Notes: generated by a model not told the origin, from the sequence alone. Positions 43,873-53,374 are shown, counted from the first letter of the stretch. The stretch is DNA of 64,000 nucleotides from Verrucomicrobiota bacterium (GCA_023269675.1 JAHFSX010000017.1:62001-126000), one strand, 5' to 3'. Translations and numbers: made by a program.

Positions 43873-44071
43873 CCGCCCATGCGCAGGGATGCGCATGGCA
43901 CGTTCCTGGATGTGGCACGCCCATCCTTGGGCGTGCGCAAACGCGCCCGAGAGAGGCGCCGGTTCACGCCGCAGACAGTGACCGCCCATGCGCAAGGATG
44001 CGCATGGCACATCCAGGGATGTGGCACGCGCATAAGAAAGGAGCCGGTTCATGCCGCAGACCAGTGACCGC
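43873..44071 (+). repeat. Tandem duplication covering the leader and first codons of the aminotransferase gene
   Basis: Unit A (43873-43984) and unit B (43982-44071) both run CCGCCCATGCGCARGGATGC, then GGCAC...GGATGTGGCACG, then GCCGGTTCAYGCCGCAGAC and CAGTGACCGC. Unit B ends in the real gene start (ATG 44051). Unit A carries the corresponding sequence with ACG instead of ATG and one base missing. Each unit also contains the palindrome CATGCGC...GCGCATG. Confidence 0.8.
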
Positions 44072-45238
44072 ACCCGCCATTTCACGGAGTCCGTGATCCG
44101 CCGCATGACGCGCGTCGCCAACGCGTGCGGGGCGGTCAACCTCTCCCAGGGGTTCCCTGATTTCGATCCGCCGCCGGCGCTGCTCGCCGCGGCCGAGCGC
44201 GCCGCGCGCCAAGGCCCGCACCAGTACGCCGTCACGTGGGGCGCGGCGAACTTCCGCCAGGCCTTCGCCCGCAAGCAGTCGCGCTTCATGGGTGTGCCCG
44301 TGGACGCGGACGCGAACGTGGTCGTCACCTGCGGCAGCACGGAGGCCATGATGGCGGCGATGATGACCGCCTGCAACCCCGGCGACAAGGTCGTCATCTT
44401 CTCGCCTTTTTACGAGAACTACACCGCCGACACCGTGCTCACCGGCGCGCTGCCCGTCTACGTGCCGCTGCGTCCGCCCCATTTCGACTTCGACCCCGCC
44501 GAGCTGCGCGCCGCCTTCGAGAAGCACCGGCCCAAGGCGCTGATCCTGTGCAACCCCTCCAACCCCTCCGGCAAGGTCTTCACGCGCCCGGAGCTGGAGC
44601 TGATCGCCGGGCTCGCGCAGGAGTTCGACGCCTTCGTGATCACGGACGAGGTCTACGAGCACATCGTCTACGCGCCGCACACGCACACCTACATGGCCTC
44701 GCTGCCGGGCATGTTCGAGCGCACGATCTCGTGCAGCTCGCTCTCGAAGACCTACTCCATCACCGGCTGGCGCCTGGGCACGGTGGTGGCCGCGCCTGCC
44801 GTAGTCGACGTGGTGCGCAAAGTGCACGATTTCCTGACGGTCGGCGCGGCCTCGCCGCTGCAGGAGGCGGCGGTGACCGCGCTGGAATTCCCGGACGCCT
44901 ATTATCAGGAGCTGGCCGCAAAGTATGGCGACCTGCGGGAGGTGTTCACCGGCTGGCTGGACCGCGCCGGGCTGAGCTACACCCAGCCGCAGGGGGCGTA
45001 CTACGTCATGGTCGACGCCAGCGAGTTCGGGGTGACCGACGATGTGGCCTTCTGCGAATGGCTGGCGCGCGAGGTCGGCGTGGCGGCCGTGCCCGGCTCC
45101 AGTTTTTTCCGCGAGCCGGTCCGGCATCTGGTCCGCTTCCACTTCGCCAAGCGTGAGGAGACGCTGAACGCGGCGGGGGAGCGCCTGCTGCGCCTGCGCG
45201 AACGTGTGGCAGGCGCCGGAAGCAGAGCGAAGTGGTGA
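44051..45238 (+). CDS. Class I/II pyridoxal-phosphate aminotransferase
   Basis: The 395-residue enzyme shows fold-type I features: 'VNLSQGFPDFDPPPALLAAA', 'YAVTWGAANFRQAFARKQSR', 'LILCNPSNPSGKVFTRPELE', 'VITDEVYEHIVYAP' and the PLP-lysine motif 'SSLSKTYSITGWRLG'. It resembles kynurenine-oxoglutarate / methionine aminotransferases, which would suit the neighbouring sulfur-amino-acid genes, but aspartate- or aromatic-type substrates are possible. The first ATG after AAGGAGCC is used. A duplicated copy of the gene's 5' end lies directly upstream. Confidence 0.88.
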   Translation: MPQTSDRTRHFTESVIRRMTRVANACGAVNLSQGFPDFDPPPALLAAAERAARQGPHQYAVTWGAANFRQAFARKQSRFMGVPVDADANVVVTCGSTEAMMAAMMTACNPGDKVVIFSPFYENYTADTVLTGALPVYVPLRPPHFDFDPAELRAAFEKHRPKALILCNPSNPSGKVFTRPELELIAGLAQEFDAFVITDEVYEHIVYAPHTHTYMASLPGMFERTISCSSLSKTYSITGWRLGTVVAAPAVVDVVRKVHDFLTVGAASPLQEAAVTALEFPDAYYQELAAKYGDLREVFTGWLDRAGLSYTQPQGAYYVMVDASEFGVTDDVAFCEWLAREVGVAAVPGSSFFREPVRHLVRFHFAKREETLNAAGERLLRLRERVAGAGSRAKW

Positions 45239-45394
45239 GCTCGTCGTTTATGGGGGCAGGGGGCATTCACCCGCAGGGGAAGAGGCGTCATGTTAAGCAC
45301 GGTAATCTTGCAATCAGGTTTGATGGATTTTGGTTTTCCGTGTGCGCGTGCAGCGTCCCTTAAAGGGATATACGCGGTCTAGTGCTTGTCGTTC

Positions 45395-45454
45395 AGCCTT
45401 CGGGCGGAAACCTTTGCCGGCATGCCTTGGGATTTCCCCTGAAGGCGGTACTAC
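45395..45454. repeat. GTAGTACCGCC element, copy 2 (diverged)
   Basis: CAGCCTTCGGGCGGAAACC...CCGGC...TTTCCCCTGAAGGCGGTACTAC aligns with copy 1 (24438-24504), including the GGCGGTACTAC end and internal CCGGC. The left arm is worn. It lies in the 275-base gap between the aminotransferase and the HPr gene. Confidence 0.6.
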
Positions 45455-45513
45455 GAGCGTGTTCCCGCCACGAAGAACTAAAGAAACGGTCGGGTTATGT
45501 GTGCGACGATACG

Positions 45514-45786
45514 CTAGATGCCGCCGCCCTGCTCAAACAGGTCAGCCAGGGCCCGAAGCACGGCGGCTTCCTTTTCATCCGCGCCGACGGCCTCGATTTC
45601 CAGGGCCGTTCCCGCGCCCGCCCCGAGCGTCAGCAGCTGCAGGACCGAACACGCGTCCGCCTGCGGGCAACCTTCACACCGGATGTGCACGGAGGTCCCG
45701 GACTGCTGGGCGATTTTGGAAACCTGCGAAGCGACGCGCAGGTGCAGGCCTTGTGCGCACTGAACAATGACATTTCGGATTTTCAT
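45514..45786 (-). CDS. HPr-family phosphocarrier protein
   Basis: The 90-residue protein has the HPr fold: active-site His15 in 'QGLHLRVAS' and regulatory-site-like Ser47 in 'ACSVLQLLTLGAGAGT'. It can accept phosphate from enzyme I or be phosphorylated by HPr kinase. The usual Arg after His (H-x-R) is present. Three cysteines (37, 40, 46) in 'RCEGCPQADAC' are unusual. No PTS gene is adjacent, so a regulatory (NPr-like) role is likely (inference). Confidence 0.88.
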   Translation of the reverse strand: MKIRNVIVQCAQGLHLRVASQVSKIAQQSGTSVHIRCEGCPQADACSVLQLLTLGAGAGTALEIEAVGADEKEAAVLRALADLFEQGGGI

Positions 45787-46102
45787 GTGGATCTCTCCTT
45801 CGCGTGTCCGCCGTATCGTACGCGCCGTTGACCGAAACCGCCCGTTCGCCTCAGCAAATAGTCGACTGTGTCTATCGACAATGTAAGTGTGGCATGAGTG
45901 GGCTGATTTGTAAAGAAAAGCCCGTTTTTAGTTGAAAAAGACTAAAAATAGGCATCGATTGCTGGACCATCGATGCGATGGAGGGGGTCCATGCGATTTA
46001 TTTTGAAATTCCAGTTGCACTCCGGAAGTCCCTTTTACTAAATTCACCGACTTGTAGATAGACAATGTAGATAATAATTAAAACAGACGAATGAGATGAG
46101 AC
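45787..46102. other. Structured intergenic region between HPr and the DUF3034 remnant (316 bases, no gene)
   Basis: The region has a TGTCTATCGACA motif (45869-45880), a 5-bp stem followed by GTTTTT (45900-45929), a perfect AT-rich palindrome TTTTTAGT/ACTAAAAA (45925-45948), a GCATCGAT/ATCGATGC palindrome (45952-45976) and TGGACC/GGTCCA (45963-45992), then an AT-rich promoter-like zone with TGTAGATAGACA (46053-46064). Confidence 0.5.
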
Positions 46103-46665
46103 ATGAACAAGCAGAATGATACGGTGAGGGAATTCGTTTTTGCGGCGGGACTGCTCGCCGCGGCGGCTGAGGCGGCCGTCCCGCTGAACGGCTTGCAGGG
46201 TAACGGCGGCGTCGCCTTTAACCCGCTGGCGTATCTCGCGGGCAGTTATGCCGAGGGCGAGAAGGGCGCGGTGGGCGAGTGGGTCAGCAAGCCGCAGGTC
46301 GGCGCTTGGTACGTCAACCTGGACGACGCGGACATCAACTGGTACGCGGCGTGCTGCGCTCCGATGAAATCGTCACCGGTGTTCTCAGACACGGCGACTA
46401 CGACACGGTCCTTTTCGGAAACGTGGACATCCTGCCCGCGAAGAACGTGGCGGTCGGCGTCGAGTACAAGCAGGGCGTGGATGCGGGCGGCTCCGCGGCC
46501 GGCCAGATCCAGAACTCCGACTACTGGGACGGGCACGTGGCCTGGTTCGTGACCGACAAGCTGAGCCTCGTGGCGGCATATGTCGATACCGGTGACGCGG
46601 GCAGGGGCTTCTCCGACCTCGGCGTCGGCGGCGGACTGGTGCTGAGCGCGCAGTACGCGTTCTAA
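46103..46665 (+). pseudogene. DUF3034-like outer-membrane beta-barrel gene, internally deleted and frameshifted
   Basis: The N-terminal part (46103 to about 46350) encodes 'AVPLNGLQGNGGVAFNPLAY' and 'SKPQVGAWYVNLDDADINWY', the start of a DUF3034-type protein. After about 46350 the family continues in another frame: 'SDEIVTGVLRHGDYDTVLFG', 'NVAVGVEYKQGVDAG', 'DYWDGHVAWFVTDKLSLVAAY' and 'GLVLSAQYAF' with stop at 46663-46665. The middle ~100 or more residues expected between the two parts are absent. So the gene lost an internal segment and its frame at the same junction. Intact relatives are outer-membrane proteins of unknown function. The original signal peptide also appears short. Confidence 0.8.
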
Positions 46666-46704
46666 CGCCGCTGCGCGGAAGCTTCCGATTTTATCAAAAG
46701 ACCA

Positions 46705-46733
46705 TTGACGGGCGTCGGCGGAATGTCTATATT
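46705..46733 (+). promoter_or_regulatory. Sigma70-type promoter for metY
   Basis: TTGACG (46705-46710), 17 bases, TATATT (46728-46733). Transcription would start near 46740. The -10 box lies within ATGTC-N9-GACAT (46723-46741), an operator-like arrangement. Confidence 0.7.
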
Positions 46734-46745
46734 GTGGACATCTTA

Positions 46746-46760
46746 ACTAGACAAACTAGT
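46746..46760. promoter_or_regulatory. Operator-like palindrome just after the metY transcription start
   Basis: ACTAG-ACAAA-CTAGT is a perfect 5-bp inverted repeat located about +6 to +20 of the predicted transcript. Its position suits a repressor site. Confidence 0.45.
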
Positions 46761-46780
46761 GTTTGCGATTCAAGGCCTAA

Positions 46781-48115
<1,335 letters not shown>

Positions 48116-48248
48116 CCGTACAAAACGAGGACTTTTTACACGCTGTTTCGAGACTGGATGAACAGGATCGGCTTGTCTACACTGTAATCATGTAAATCAG
48201 GTCCGATGATCTAGGCGTAAGCGTGTACGAGGTGAAAGGAGAGCGACC

Positions 48249-49205
48249 ATGAGCAGAATCTACAGTGACAACTCGCAATCCATCGGCAACACGCCGCTGG
48301 TCAAGCTGAACCGGGTGGCACAAGGCCTGAAGGCGACCATCCTGGTTAAAGTCGAGGGGCGTAATCCCTCATACTCGGTGAAGTGCCGCATCGGTGCGGC
48401 CATGGTGTGGGACGCGGAGCAGCGGGGCGTGCTCAAGCCCGGCGTCGAGATCGTGGAGCCGACGAGCGGCAACACCGGCATCGCGCTGGCCTATGTGGCC
48501 GCCGCCCGCGGCTATAAGCTGACCCTCACCATGCCGGAGACGATGAGCCTCGAGCGGCGCCGGGTGCTGGCGGCGTTCGGAGCCCAGCTCGTGTTGACGC
48601 CCGGCACCGAGGGCATGAAGGGCGCGATCAAGCGGGCCGAGGAGATGGCGGCCTCGGACCCCAAGCGGTTCTTCCTGCCGCAGCAGTTCAAGAATCCGGC
48701 GAATCCGGCCATCCACGAGCGGACGACCGGTCCCGAGATCTGGACCGACACCGACGGGGGCATCGATGTCCTGGTGGCCGGCGTGGGCACCGGAGGCACG
48801 ATCACCGGCATCTCGCGGTATATCAAGAACACGCAGGGGAAGAAGATCCTCTCCGTCGCCGTGGAGCCGAAAGAGAGCCCGGTCATCACGCAGAAGTTGG
48901 CCGGACAGGAACTCAAGCCCGGCCCCCACAAAATCCAAGGCATCGGCGCGGGATTCATCCCCGACACGCTCGACCTGTCGGTCATCGACCGCGTGGAGCA
49001 GGTGGAGAGCGCGGAGGCCATCGAGTTCGCGCGGCGCCTGGCGCGTGAGGAGGGCCAGCTGGTCGGCATCTCGAGCGGCGCGGCTGTGGCGGCGGCCGTG
49101 CGCCTGGCCCAGCTGGCGGAGTTCGCGGGCAAAACCATCGTGGTGATCCTGCCGGACGCGGGTGAGCGGTACCTCTCGACGGTGCTCTTCGAGGGCATCG
49201 GCTGA
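48249..49205 (+). CDS. cysK: Cysteine synthase A (O-acetylserine sulfhydrylase)
   Basis: CysK forms cysteine from O-acetylserine and sulfide. The 318-residue PLP enzyme shows '[13 protein letters not shown]', the PLP lysine in '[11 protein letters not shown]' (Lys45), '[20 protein letters not shown]', '[19 protein letters not shown]' and '[15 protein letters not shown]'. '[20 protein letters not shown]' is also standard. GGAGAGCG precedes the start. It is the second gene of the metY region and ends in a strong intrinsic terminator at 49304-49331. A TTGTCTACACTG motif lies upstream (48173-48184). Confidence 0.95.
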   Translation: MSRIYSDNSQSIGNTPLVKLNRVAQGLKATILVKVEGRNPSYSVKCRIGAAMVWDAEQRGVLKPGVEIVEPTSGNTGIALAYVAAARGYKLTLTMPETMSLERRRVLAAFGAQLVLTPGTEGMKGAIKRAEEMAASDPKRFFLPQQFKNPANPAIHERTTGPEIWTDTDGGIDVLVAGVGTGGTITGISRYIKNTQGKKILSVAVEPKESPVITQKLAGQELKPGPHKIQGIGAGFIPDTLDLSVIDRVEQVESAEAIEFARRLAREEGQLVGISSGAAVAAAVRLAQLAEFAGKTIVVILPDAGERYLSTVLFEGIG

Positions 49206-49236
49206 GGGCGCGGGTGAGCCGTGTCTGACAGCATCC

Positions 49237-49262
49237 GGTCGGGCGAGCGCTCCCGCGCCGCC
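49237..49262. repeat. Short GC-rich word shared with 54871-54895
   Basis: GGTCGGGCGAGCGCTCC appears here followed by CGCGCCGCC, and at 54871-54895 with a single C fewer. Both copies are just after a stop codon. Confidence 0.4.
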
Positions 49263-49303
49263 GGCGGACGGACAAAATCGGCGGCACGGAGTGCATGCCC
49301 GAC

Positions 49304-49331
49304 AGGCCCGCAGGCGACTGCGGGCCTTTAT
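49304..49331 (+). terminator. Intrinsic terminator of cysK
   Basis: AGGCCCGCA and TGCGGGCCT form a perfect 9-bp stem around GGCGAC, followed by TTATGCTT. Confidence 0.8.
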
Positions 49332-49418
49332 GCTTCTGCGCTTTGGCTTTCGCCTGCCGGCTATTTTTGATACAACAGTCGAAACAAATGTCGGTTCCCA
49401 AGGAGACGTGAGAGCGAG

Positions 49419-50093
49419 ATGAAAAGATCGGTGATGGTGGCGTGGGTGGCGGCGGGCGTCTGCCTCGCGGCAACGGTGGTTTATCTGGGCGTGCGCGACC
49501 GGCGCCCGGTGCTGGTCTGCCTGGGCGACAGCCTGACCGCGTGCGGCGGGCCCGGGGGCCATTTCAGCGACTGGCTGGCGCAGGGGCTGCCGCAGGTGAA
49601 GGTGGTCGACGCGGGCATCGGCGGCGACACGCTGGCGGGCGGGCGCCTGCGCTACGCGAAGGACGTGCTCTCGCACCGGCCCGCGGTGGTGCTGATCGCG
49701 CTGGGCGCGAACGATTTCTGGCAGCGCGCCCGTCCGGTCGAGGAGATGGCCGCCGACCTGGAGGCGATGGTGCGCGAGGCGCGCGACAAAAAAATTCAGG
49801 TGGTGGTGGCGGGCTGTTTCGGCGACCGGCACTTCTGGGACGAGACCTGCGTCGAGTTTGATTTCGGTCGGTATGAGCTGGCTTGGGAAATCGCGCAGAT
49901 GGAGCGCGCGGTGTGTCGGCAGCACGGCTGCCTCTATGTGCCCAACATGCAGGTCGACGTGAAGCCCAACCGCTTGGCGCCGTATTGGGACGAGACGGAC
50001 CACCCGAACCGCGCGGGCAACGAACAGGTGGCGCTGCGCCTGATGCCGACGCTGCGGTTGGCGCTGGAAGAGGCCGCGAAGCAGCGGCTGTAG
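49419..50093 (+). CDS. Exported SGNH/GDSL-family hydrolase
   Basis: The 224-residue protein has an N-terminal membrane/signal helix ('VAWVAAGVCLAATVVYLGV') and all four SGNH blocks: block I 'CLGDSLT' with Ser38, block II 'GIGGDT', block III 'GAND' and block V 'DETDHPN' with Asp and His. Such enzymes are lipases, thioesterases or acetylesterases acting on lipids or acetylated sugars. The likely place is the periplasm, anchored by an uncleaved helix. GAGAGCGAG lies before the ATG; AAGGAG is farther upstream. Confidence 0.87.
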   Translation: MKRSVMVAWVAAGVCLAATVVYLGVRDRRPVLVCLGDSLTACGGPGGHFSDWLAQGLPQVKVVDAGIGGDTLAGGRLRYAKDVLSHRPAVVLIALGANDFWQRARPVEEMAADLEAMVREARDKKIQVVVAGCFGDRHFWDETCVEFDFGRYELAWEIAQMERAVCRQHGCLYVPNMQVDVKPNRLAPYWDETDHPNRAGNEQVALRLMPTLRLALEEAAKQRL

Positions 50094-50116
50094 CCCACGC
50101 GTGGCGCGGTCCCGGA

Positions 50117-50146
50117 TTGCGGGGCCGCGCACGGGTGTGCTACATT
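50117..50146 (+). promoter_or_regulatory. Promoter for the hypothetical gene at 50178
   Basis: TTGCGG (50117-50122), 18 bases, TACATT (50141-50146). Its position argues against a start codon at 50151 and for ATG 50178, which follows GGGGG. Confidence 0.5.
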
Positions 50147-50177
50147 ACGCATGGTCATCACGACAACGGGGGCAGAT

Positions 50178-50624
50178 ATGGCTGATTGGCGGAATGAGTT
50201 GAGCGGGATTCTGGGCGGCAAGGCCCGCGTGACGCGTGCGGAGCAGGAAAACGCGGTTTTCGAGGCGTTTCTCGACGCGACGGCCATGCCGGCGCTGGCG
50301 GAGATCGCGGAAGAGCTGGGCGGAAAGCACGGCCGCGATGCCCAGGTGCGCCGCTCGCCGGCCTCGGCGACGCTGAGCGTGCGCGCGGGAGATGTGGAGG
50401 AGATCACCTTCCGCGTCATGAAGCATTTCGTGCAGAGCGGCATCTTGCCCCGCGCCGAGGTCCGCCTCAACCGCGGACAGCGTTTCATCAAGTACGAGAG
50501 CATGTTCAAGGACGATCCCCAGAACTACCCGATCTCGGACGTGACCAAAGACGAGGTCATCGGCTGTTTTCTCAAATACTACCGGATGGTCATGGACAGC
50601 GGCCTGGGCACCACGCCGGACTGA
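50178..50624 (+). CDS. Conserved hypothetical protein, 148 residues
   Basis: I do not recognise this protein. From ATG 50178 the product reads 'MADWRNELSGILGGKARVTR', then helical and mixed segments with 'EAFLDATAMPALAEIAEELG', 'VRAGDVEEITFRVMKHFVQS' and 'VTKDEVIGCFLKYYRMVMDS'. It has no signal peptide or membrane helix and looks cytoplasmic. Codon use matches neighbouring genes, and it has its own promoter, ribosome binding site and terminator, so it should be a real monocistronic gene. The earlier in-frame ATG at 50151 lies too close to the -10 box. Confidence 0.7.
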   Translation: MADWRNELSGILGGKARVTRAEQENAVFEAFLDATAMPALAEIAEELGGKHGRDAQVRRSPASATLSVRAGDVEEITFRVMKHFVQSGILPRAEVRLNRGQRFIKYESMFKDDPQNYPISDVTKDEVIGCFLKYYRMVMDSGLGTTPD

Positions 50625-50668
50625 GGCGCGCGGGCCGGGAGGCGCGATTTTCTTAACCGCTCAGGAAG

Positions 50669-50691
50669 CCCTGCGACGCAGGGTCTTTTTT
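50669..50691 (+). terminator. Intrinsic terminator after the hypothetical gene
   Basis: CCCTGC-GAC-GCAGGG (50669-50683) is followed by TCTTTTTT. The next start codon is only seven bases after the T-tract. Confidence 0.8.
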
Positions 50692-50697
50692 ATAGCC

Positions 50698-51687
50698 ATG
50701 GACCGTGTTTTACAGAGGCTGATCGCCTGCCACAGCACCCCCGGGGATGAGGGCGAGGTCCGCGACGTGCTGGAGGCGAGCTGGCAGAGCGCGGGCTGGC
50801 GGACCGCACGGCTGGGCGACTATGCGGTCACGGCGCGCGCGCCGTCCGGCGCTTTCGGCCGGCCGGTCTTGCTCGTCTGCGCGCACATGGATTCGCCTGG
50901 ATACAGCGTGGACCGGCTGGCGCCGGCCGCCGGCGCCGGACCGGCCGGCGTGCGCTTCGGCGTGACGGAGCTGGGCGGCCCCGAGTTTTCAGGCGAGACC
51001 GCTCCGGGGCTCATCAAGACGCGTCAGGGCCGCTTTCCGGGCACCTTGCGGCGGGTGGCCGCGCCGGACGCGGAGACCGACATCCGCTTTGAACTGGATG
51101 CGGCCGCAGCCGCGCAGGCCGACGTGCGCCACGGCGACCGCGTCTGCTTCGCCCCGCGGTGCACGCGGAAGGGGCCCCTGCTGCAGTCGCCGTTTCTCGA
51201 CAACCGGCTGGGGTGCTGGGCGCTCACGCGCCTCGCCGCCGAAGCCCGCGCGTGGCAGACGCGCTATGACCTGGTGCTGGGCGCGACGGCGAACGAAGAG
51301 CTGTGCGGCTTCGGCGCGCGCGTGCTCGCGGCGCAGGTGCGTCCCGACCTGGTGCTGGTGCTCGACACGACGTATGAATCCGAAGCCCAGGGTGTGCGGC
51401 TCGGGCGGGGCCCGGTGCTGACGCTCAGCGACGCGTCGGTCCTGCTCAGCCCCCAGACCCGGGACCATGTGCTGGCGATCCTGGCGCGGGCGGGCGTGCC
51501 GGTGCAGACCGAGGTCTACAATTTCAGCGGCACGGACGCGCGGGCCTTCCCGCAGCAGGGTCTGCCCTGCCCGGTGCTGCCGCTGCTGGTGCCGACGCGC
51601 GGCAACCATTCGCCCTGCGAGGCGGCGGACGAGCGTGACCTCGAGTCGTGGCTGCCGGCGATCCGCGCGGTCGCCGAAAATTATTAA
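50698..51687 (+). CDS. M42-family (glutamyl aminopeptidase-like) metallopeptidase
   Basis: The 329-residue protein shows the two-zinc pattern of M42 aminopeptidases: 'VCAHMDSPGY' (His63, Asp65), 'LLQSPFLDNRLGCWAL', 'GATANEELCGFGARVL', 'LVLDTTYESE' and 'VPTRGNHSPCE' near the end. These dodecameric enzymes trim small peptides in the cytoplasm. No signal peptide is visible. The start sits seven bases after the T-tract of the preceding terminator and has no ribosome binding site, so the gene may use a promoter inside the terminator or a different start. The stop coincides with the first base of the CACAAAG repeat. Confidence 0.87.
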   Translation: MDRVLQRLIACHSTPGDEGEVRDVLEASWQSAGWRTARLGDYAVTARAPSGAFGRPVLLVCAHMDSPGYSVDRLAPAAGAGPAGVRFGVTELGGPEFSGETAPGLIKTRQGRFPGTLRRVAAPDAETDIRFELDAAAAAQADVRHGDRVCFAPRCTRKGPLLQSPFLDNRLGCWALTRLAAEARAWQTRYDLVLGATANEELCGFGARVLAAQVRPDLVLVLDTTYESEAQGVRLGRGPVLTLSDASVLLSPQTRDHVLAILARAGVPVQTEVYNFSGTDARAFPQQGLPCPVLPLLVPTRGNHSPCEAADERDLESWLPAIRAVAENY

Positions 51688-51763
51688 CACAAAGACACGA
51701 AGACGCTAAGGAGAGACGCGCCATGAGTTTTTTGTGTTCTTTGTGCCTTTGAGTCTTTGTGTG
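51686..51763. repeat. CACAAAGACACGAAG word-type inverted repeat
   Basis: ACACAAAGACACGAAGACGC (51688-51707) is mirrored by GTGTTCTTTGTGCCTTTGAG and TCTTTGTGTG (51734-51763). It begins within the stop codon of the peptidase gene. The same word family occurs at 59188-59279. Confidence 0.65.
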
Positions 51764-51807
51764 AGCTGTATCCATTGTATTCTGGTCAAGTCGGCAGAGG
51801 AGCGGGA

Positions 51808-52584
51808 ATGGAAGTCTGTGTGTTAGCGAGCGGTAGCAAGGGCAACTGCATCTACGTGGCCGGCGGCGGCACGGCGCTGCTGGTGGATGCCGGACTGTCC
51901 GCGCGCGAGATGGTGGCGCGTCTGCAGGCGGCGGGCATCGCGCCCGAGTCCATTCAGGCCGTGCTCTTCACGCACGATCATGTCGATCATTACCGGGGCA
52001 TCGAGGTGTTCCGCCGCAAGTTTCCCGTGCGCCTGTTCGCGAACGAGGGCACCGCCGCCGGGATCGAGCAAAGCTGCCCCAAGCTGGCCAGCGAGTGGGA
52101 GATTTTCGAGACCTCCTCGAGCTTCGAGATCGGCGGGCTGCACGTCGAGGCCTTCACGGTGCCGCACGACGCGGCTGATCCGGTGGGCTTCGTGTTCGAC
52201 GACGGCGCGGCGCGCCTGTGCCTGGCGACGGACCTGGGACAGGCCACGCCGCTGATCCGCGCCAAGCTGGCGCAGTGCCACGCCGCCATTCTGGAGAGCA
52301 ACCACGATTACGACATGCTGATGCAGTCGGAGCGCCCCTGGCCGCTGAAAACCCGGATCGCGGGGCGCAGCGGGCATCTCTCCAACGAGGATGCGGCGGC
52401 GCTGATCTGCGCGGCGCTCTCCGAACAGCTGCACACGCTTTGGCTGGCGCACCTGAGCGAGGAGTGCAACACCCCGGCGCTGGCGCTCAACACCATGCGG
52501 CAGGCGCTGCGCGCGGCCGGCCGCGAGGACGTCCGCATCGAGGTGATGAGCCAGACCCGGGTGAGCGCGCGGCTCGTGTTTTAA
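51808..52584 (+). CDS. WalJ/YycJ-type MBL-fold metallohydrolase
   Basis: The 258-residue protein has the metallo-beta-lactamase motif H-x-H-x-D-H ('FTHDHVDHYRG', His56, His58, Asp60, His61), 'VLASGSKGNCIYV' at the start, 'TVPHDAADPVGFVFDDG' and 'LESNHDYDMLMQSERPWPLK', which match the YycJ/WalJ family involved in cell-wall and DNA-repair-linked phosphodiester chemistry. 'SGHLSNEDAAALI' and 'LAHLSEECNTP' carry further ligands. ATG 51808 follows GAGGAGCGGG; the frame runs back to 51757, which is repeat sequence. Confidence 0.88.
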   Translation: MEVCVLASGSKGNCIYVAGGGTALLVDAGLSAREMVARLQAAGIAPESIQAVLFTHDHVDHYRGIEVFRRKFPVRLFANEGTAAGIEQSCPKLASEWEIFETSSSFEIGGLHVEAFTVPHDAADPVGFVFDDGAARLCLATDLGQATPLIRAKLAQCHAAILESNHDYDMLMQSERPWPLKTRIAGRSGHLSNEDAAALICAALSEQLHTLWLAHLSEECNTPALALNTMRQALRAAGREDVRIEVMSQTRVSARLVF

Positions 52585-52595
52585 GGCGTTTAGGG

Positions 52596-52624
52596 TTGAC
52601 ACTGGCGCGTGTGCCGCATACGCT
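52596..52624 (+). promoter_or_regulatory. Sigma70-type promoter for the exported DUF1080 gene
   Basis: A consensus TTGACA (52596-52601), 17 bases, TACGCT (52619-52624). The start codon at 52658 has GGAGGAG upstream. Confidence 0.7.
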
Positions 52625-52657
52625 TGCATCCTATTTAACCCTGTGGAGGAGTGTGCG

Positions 52658-53374
52658 ATGAAACAGATGCTTTTTGCGGTGGCGGCGGTGATGGGAGCGG
52701 CGGCGGCGTTCGGGGCGGAAGGGCCGGCGCTGAACACGTTGACCGAGCAGGAGAAGAGCGAGGGCTGGAGCCTGCTGTGGAACGGCCAGAGCGGAGACGG
52801 GTGGCGCAGCACCGGACGTGACGCCTTCCCCGAGAAGGGCTGGGCCATGGCGGACGGCGTGCTGACCGTGCAGCCGAAGAACGCCAAGGGCACGGGCGGC
52901 GACATCATCACGAAAGCGGTCTACACCAACTTTATCCTGAAGGCCGAGTTCCGGCTGACGCCCGCGGCGAACAGCGGCATCAAGTATTTCTTCGATCCGA
53001 AGGTGAGCGGCGGCACCGCGCTGGAGTACCAGGTGCTGGACGCGGCGCATCCGGACGCGGCGAAAGGCATCGACGGCAACCGCAAGGTCGGCTCGTTCTA
53101 TGACGTGCTGCCGGCCGTCAACGCCAAGCCGAAGCCGCTCGGCGAATGGAACAGCGCGATGATCGTCTGCAGGGGCAAGAAGGTCGAGCACTGGCTCAAC
53201 GGCGAGAAAGTGGTGGAGTTCGAGCGCGGTTCCGAGGCCTTCCGCGCGGCCGTGGCCAAGAGCAAGTTCAGCAAGTTCCCGAACTGGGGCGAGCAGGTGG
53301 CCGGGCACATCCTGTTGCAGGACCACCAGGACAGCGTCTCTTTCCGCAATATCAAGATCAAAGTCTTGGAGTAG
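52658..53374 (+). CDS. Exported DUF1080 (3-keto-disaccharide hydrolase-like) protein
   Basis: The 238-residue protein has a signal peptide ('LFAVAAVMGAAAAFGA') and a single DUF1080 domain: 'EGWSLLWNGQSGDGWRSTGR', 'GGDIITKAVYTNFILKAEFR', 'LTPAANSGIKYFF', 'YQVLDAAHPDAAKG', 'WNSAMIVCRGKKVEHWLNGE' and 'ILLQDHQDSVSFRNIKIKVL'. Some members cleave 3-keto-glucosides or bind sugars in the periplasm. It is the stand-alone version of the domain at the end of the 874-residue protein at 35085-37709. It has its own strong promoter. Confidence 0.88.
   Translation: MKQMLFAVAAVMGAAAAFGAEGPALNTLTEQEKSEGWSLLWNGQSGDGWRSTGRDAFPEKGWAMADGVLTVQPKNAKGTGGDIITKAVYTNFILKAEFRLTPAANSGIKYFFDPKVSGGTALEYQVLDAAHPDAAKGIDGNRKVGSFYDVLPAVNAKPKPLGEWNSAMIVCRGKKVEHWLNGEKVVEFERGSEAFRAAVAKSKFSKFPNWGEQVAGHILLQDHQDSVSFRNIKIKVLE

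Noticed and set aside
43873..44071. Possible CRISPR or attachment-site repeat before the aminotransferase gene
   Set aside because: Only two units, adjacent, and they extend into the coding start; a tandem duplication explains them, and no integrase is present.
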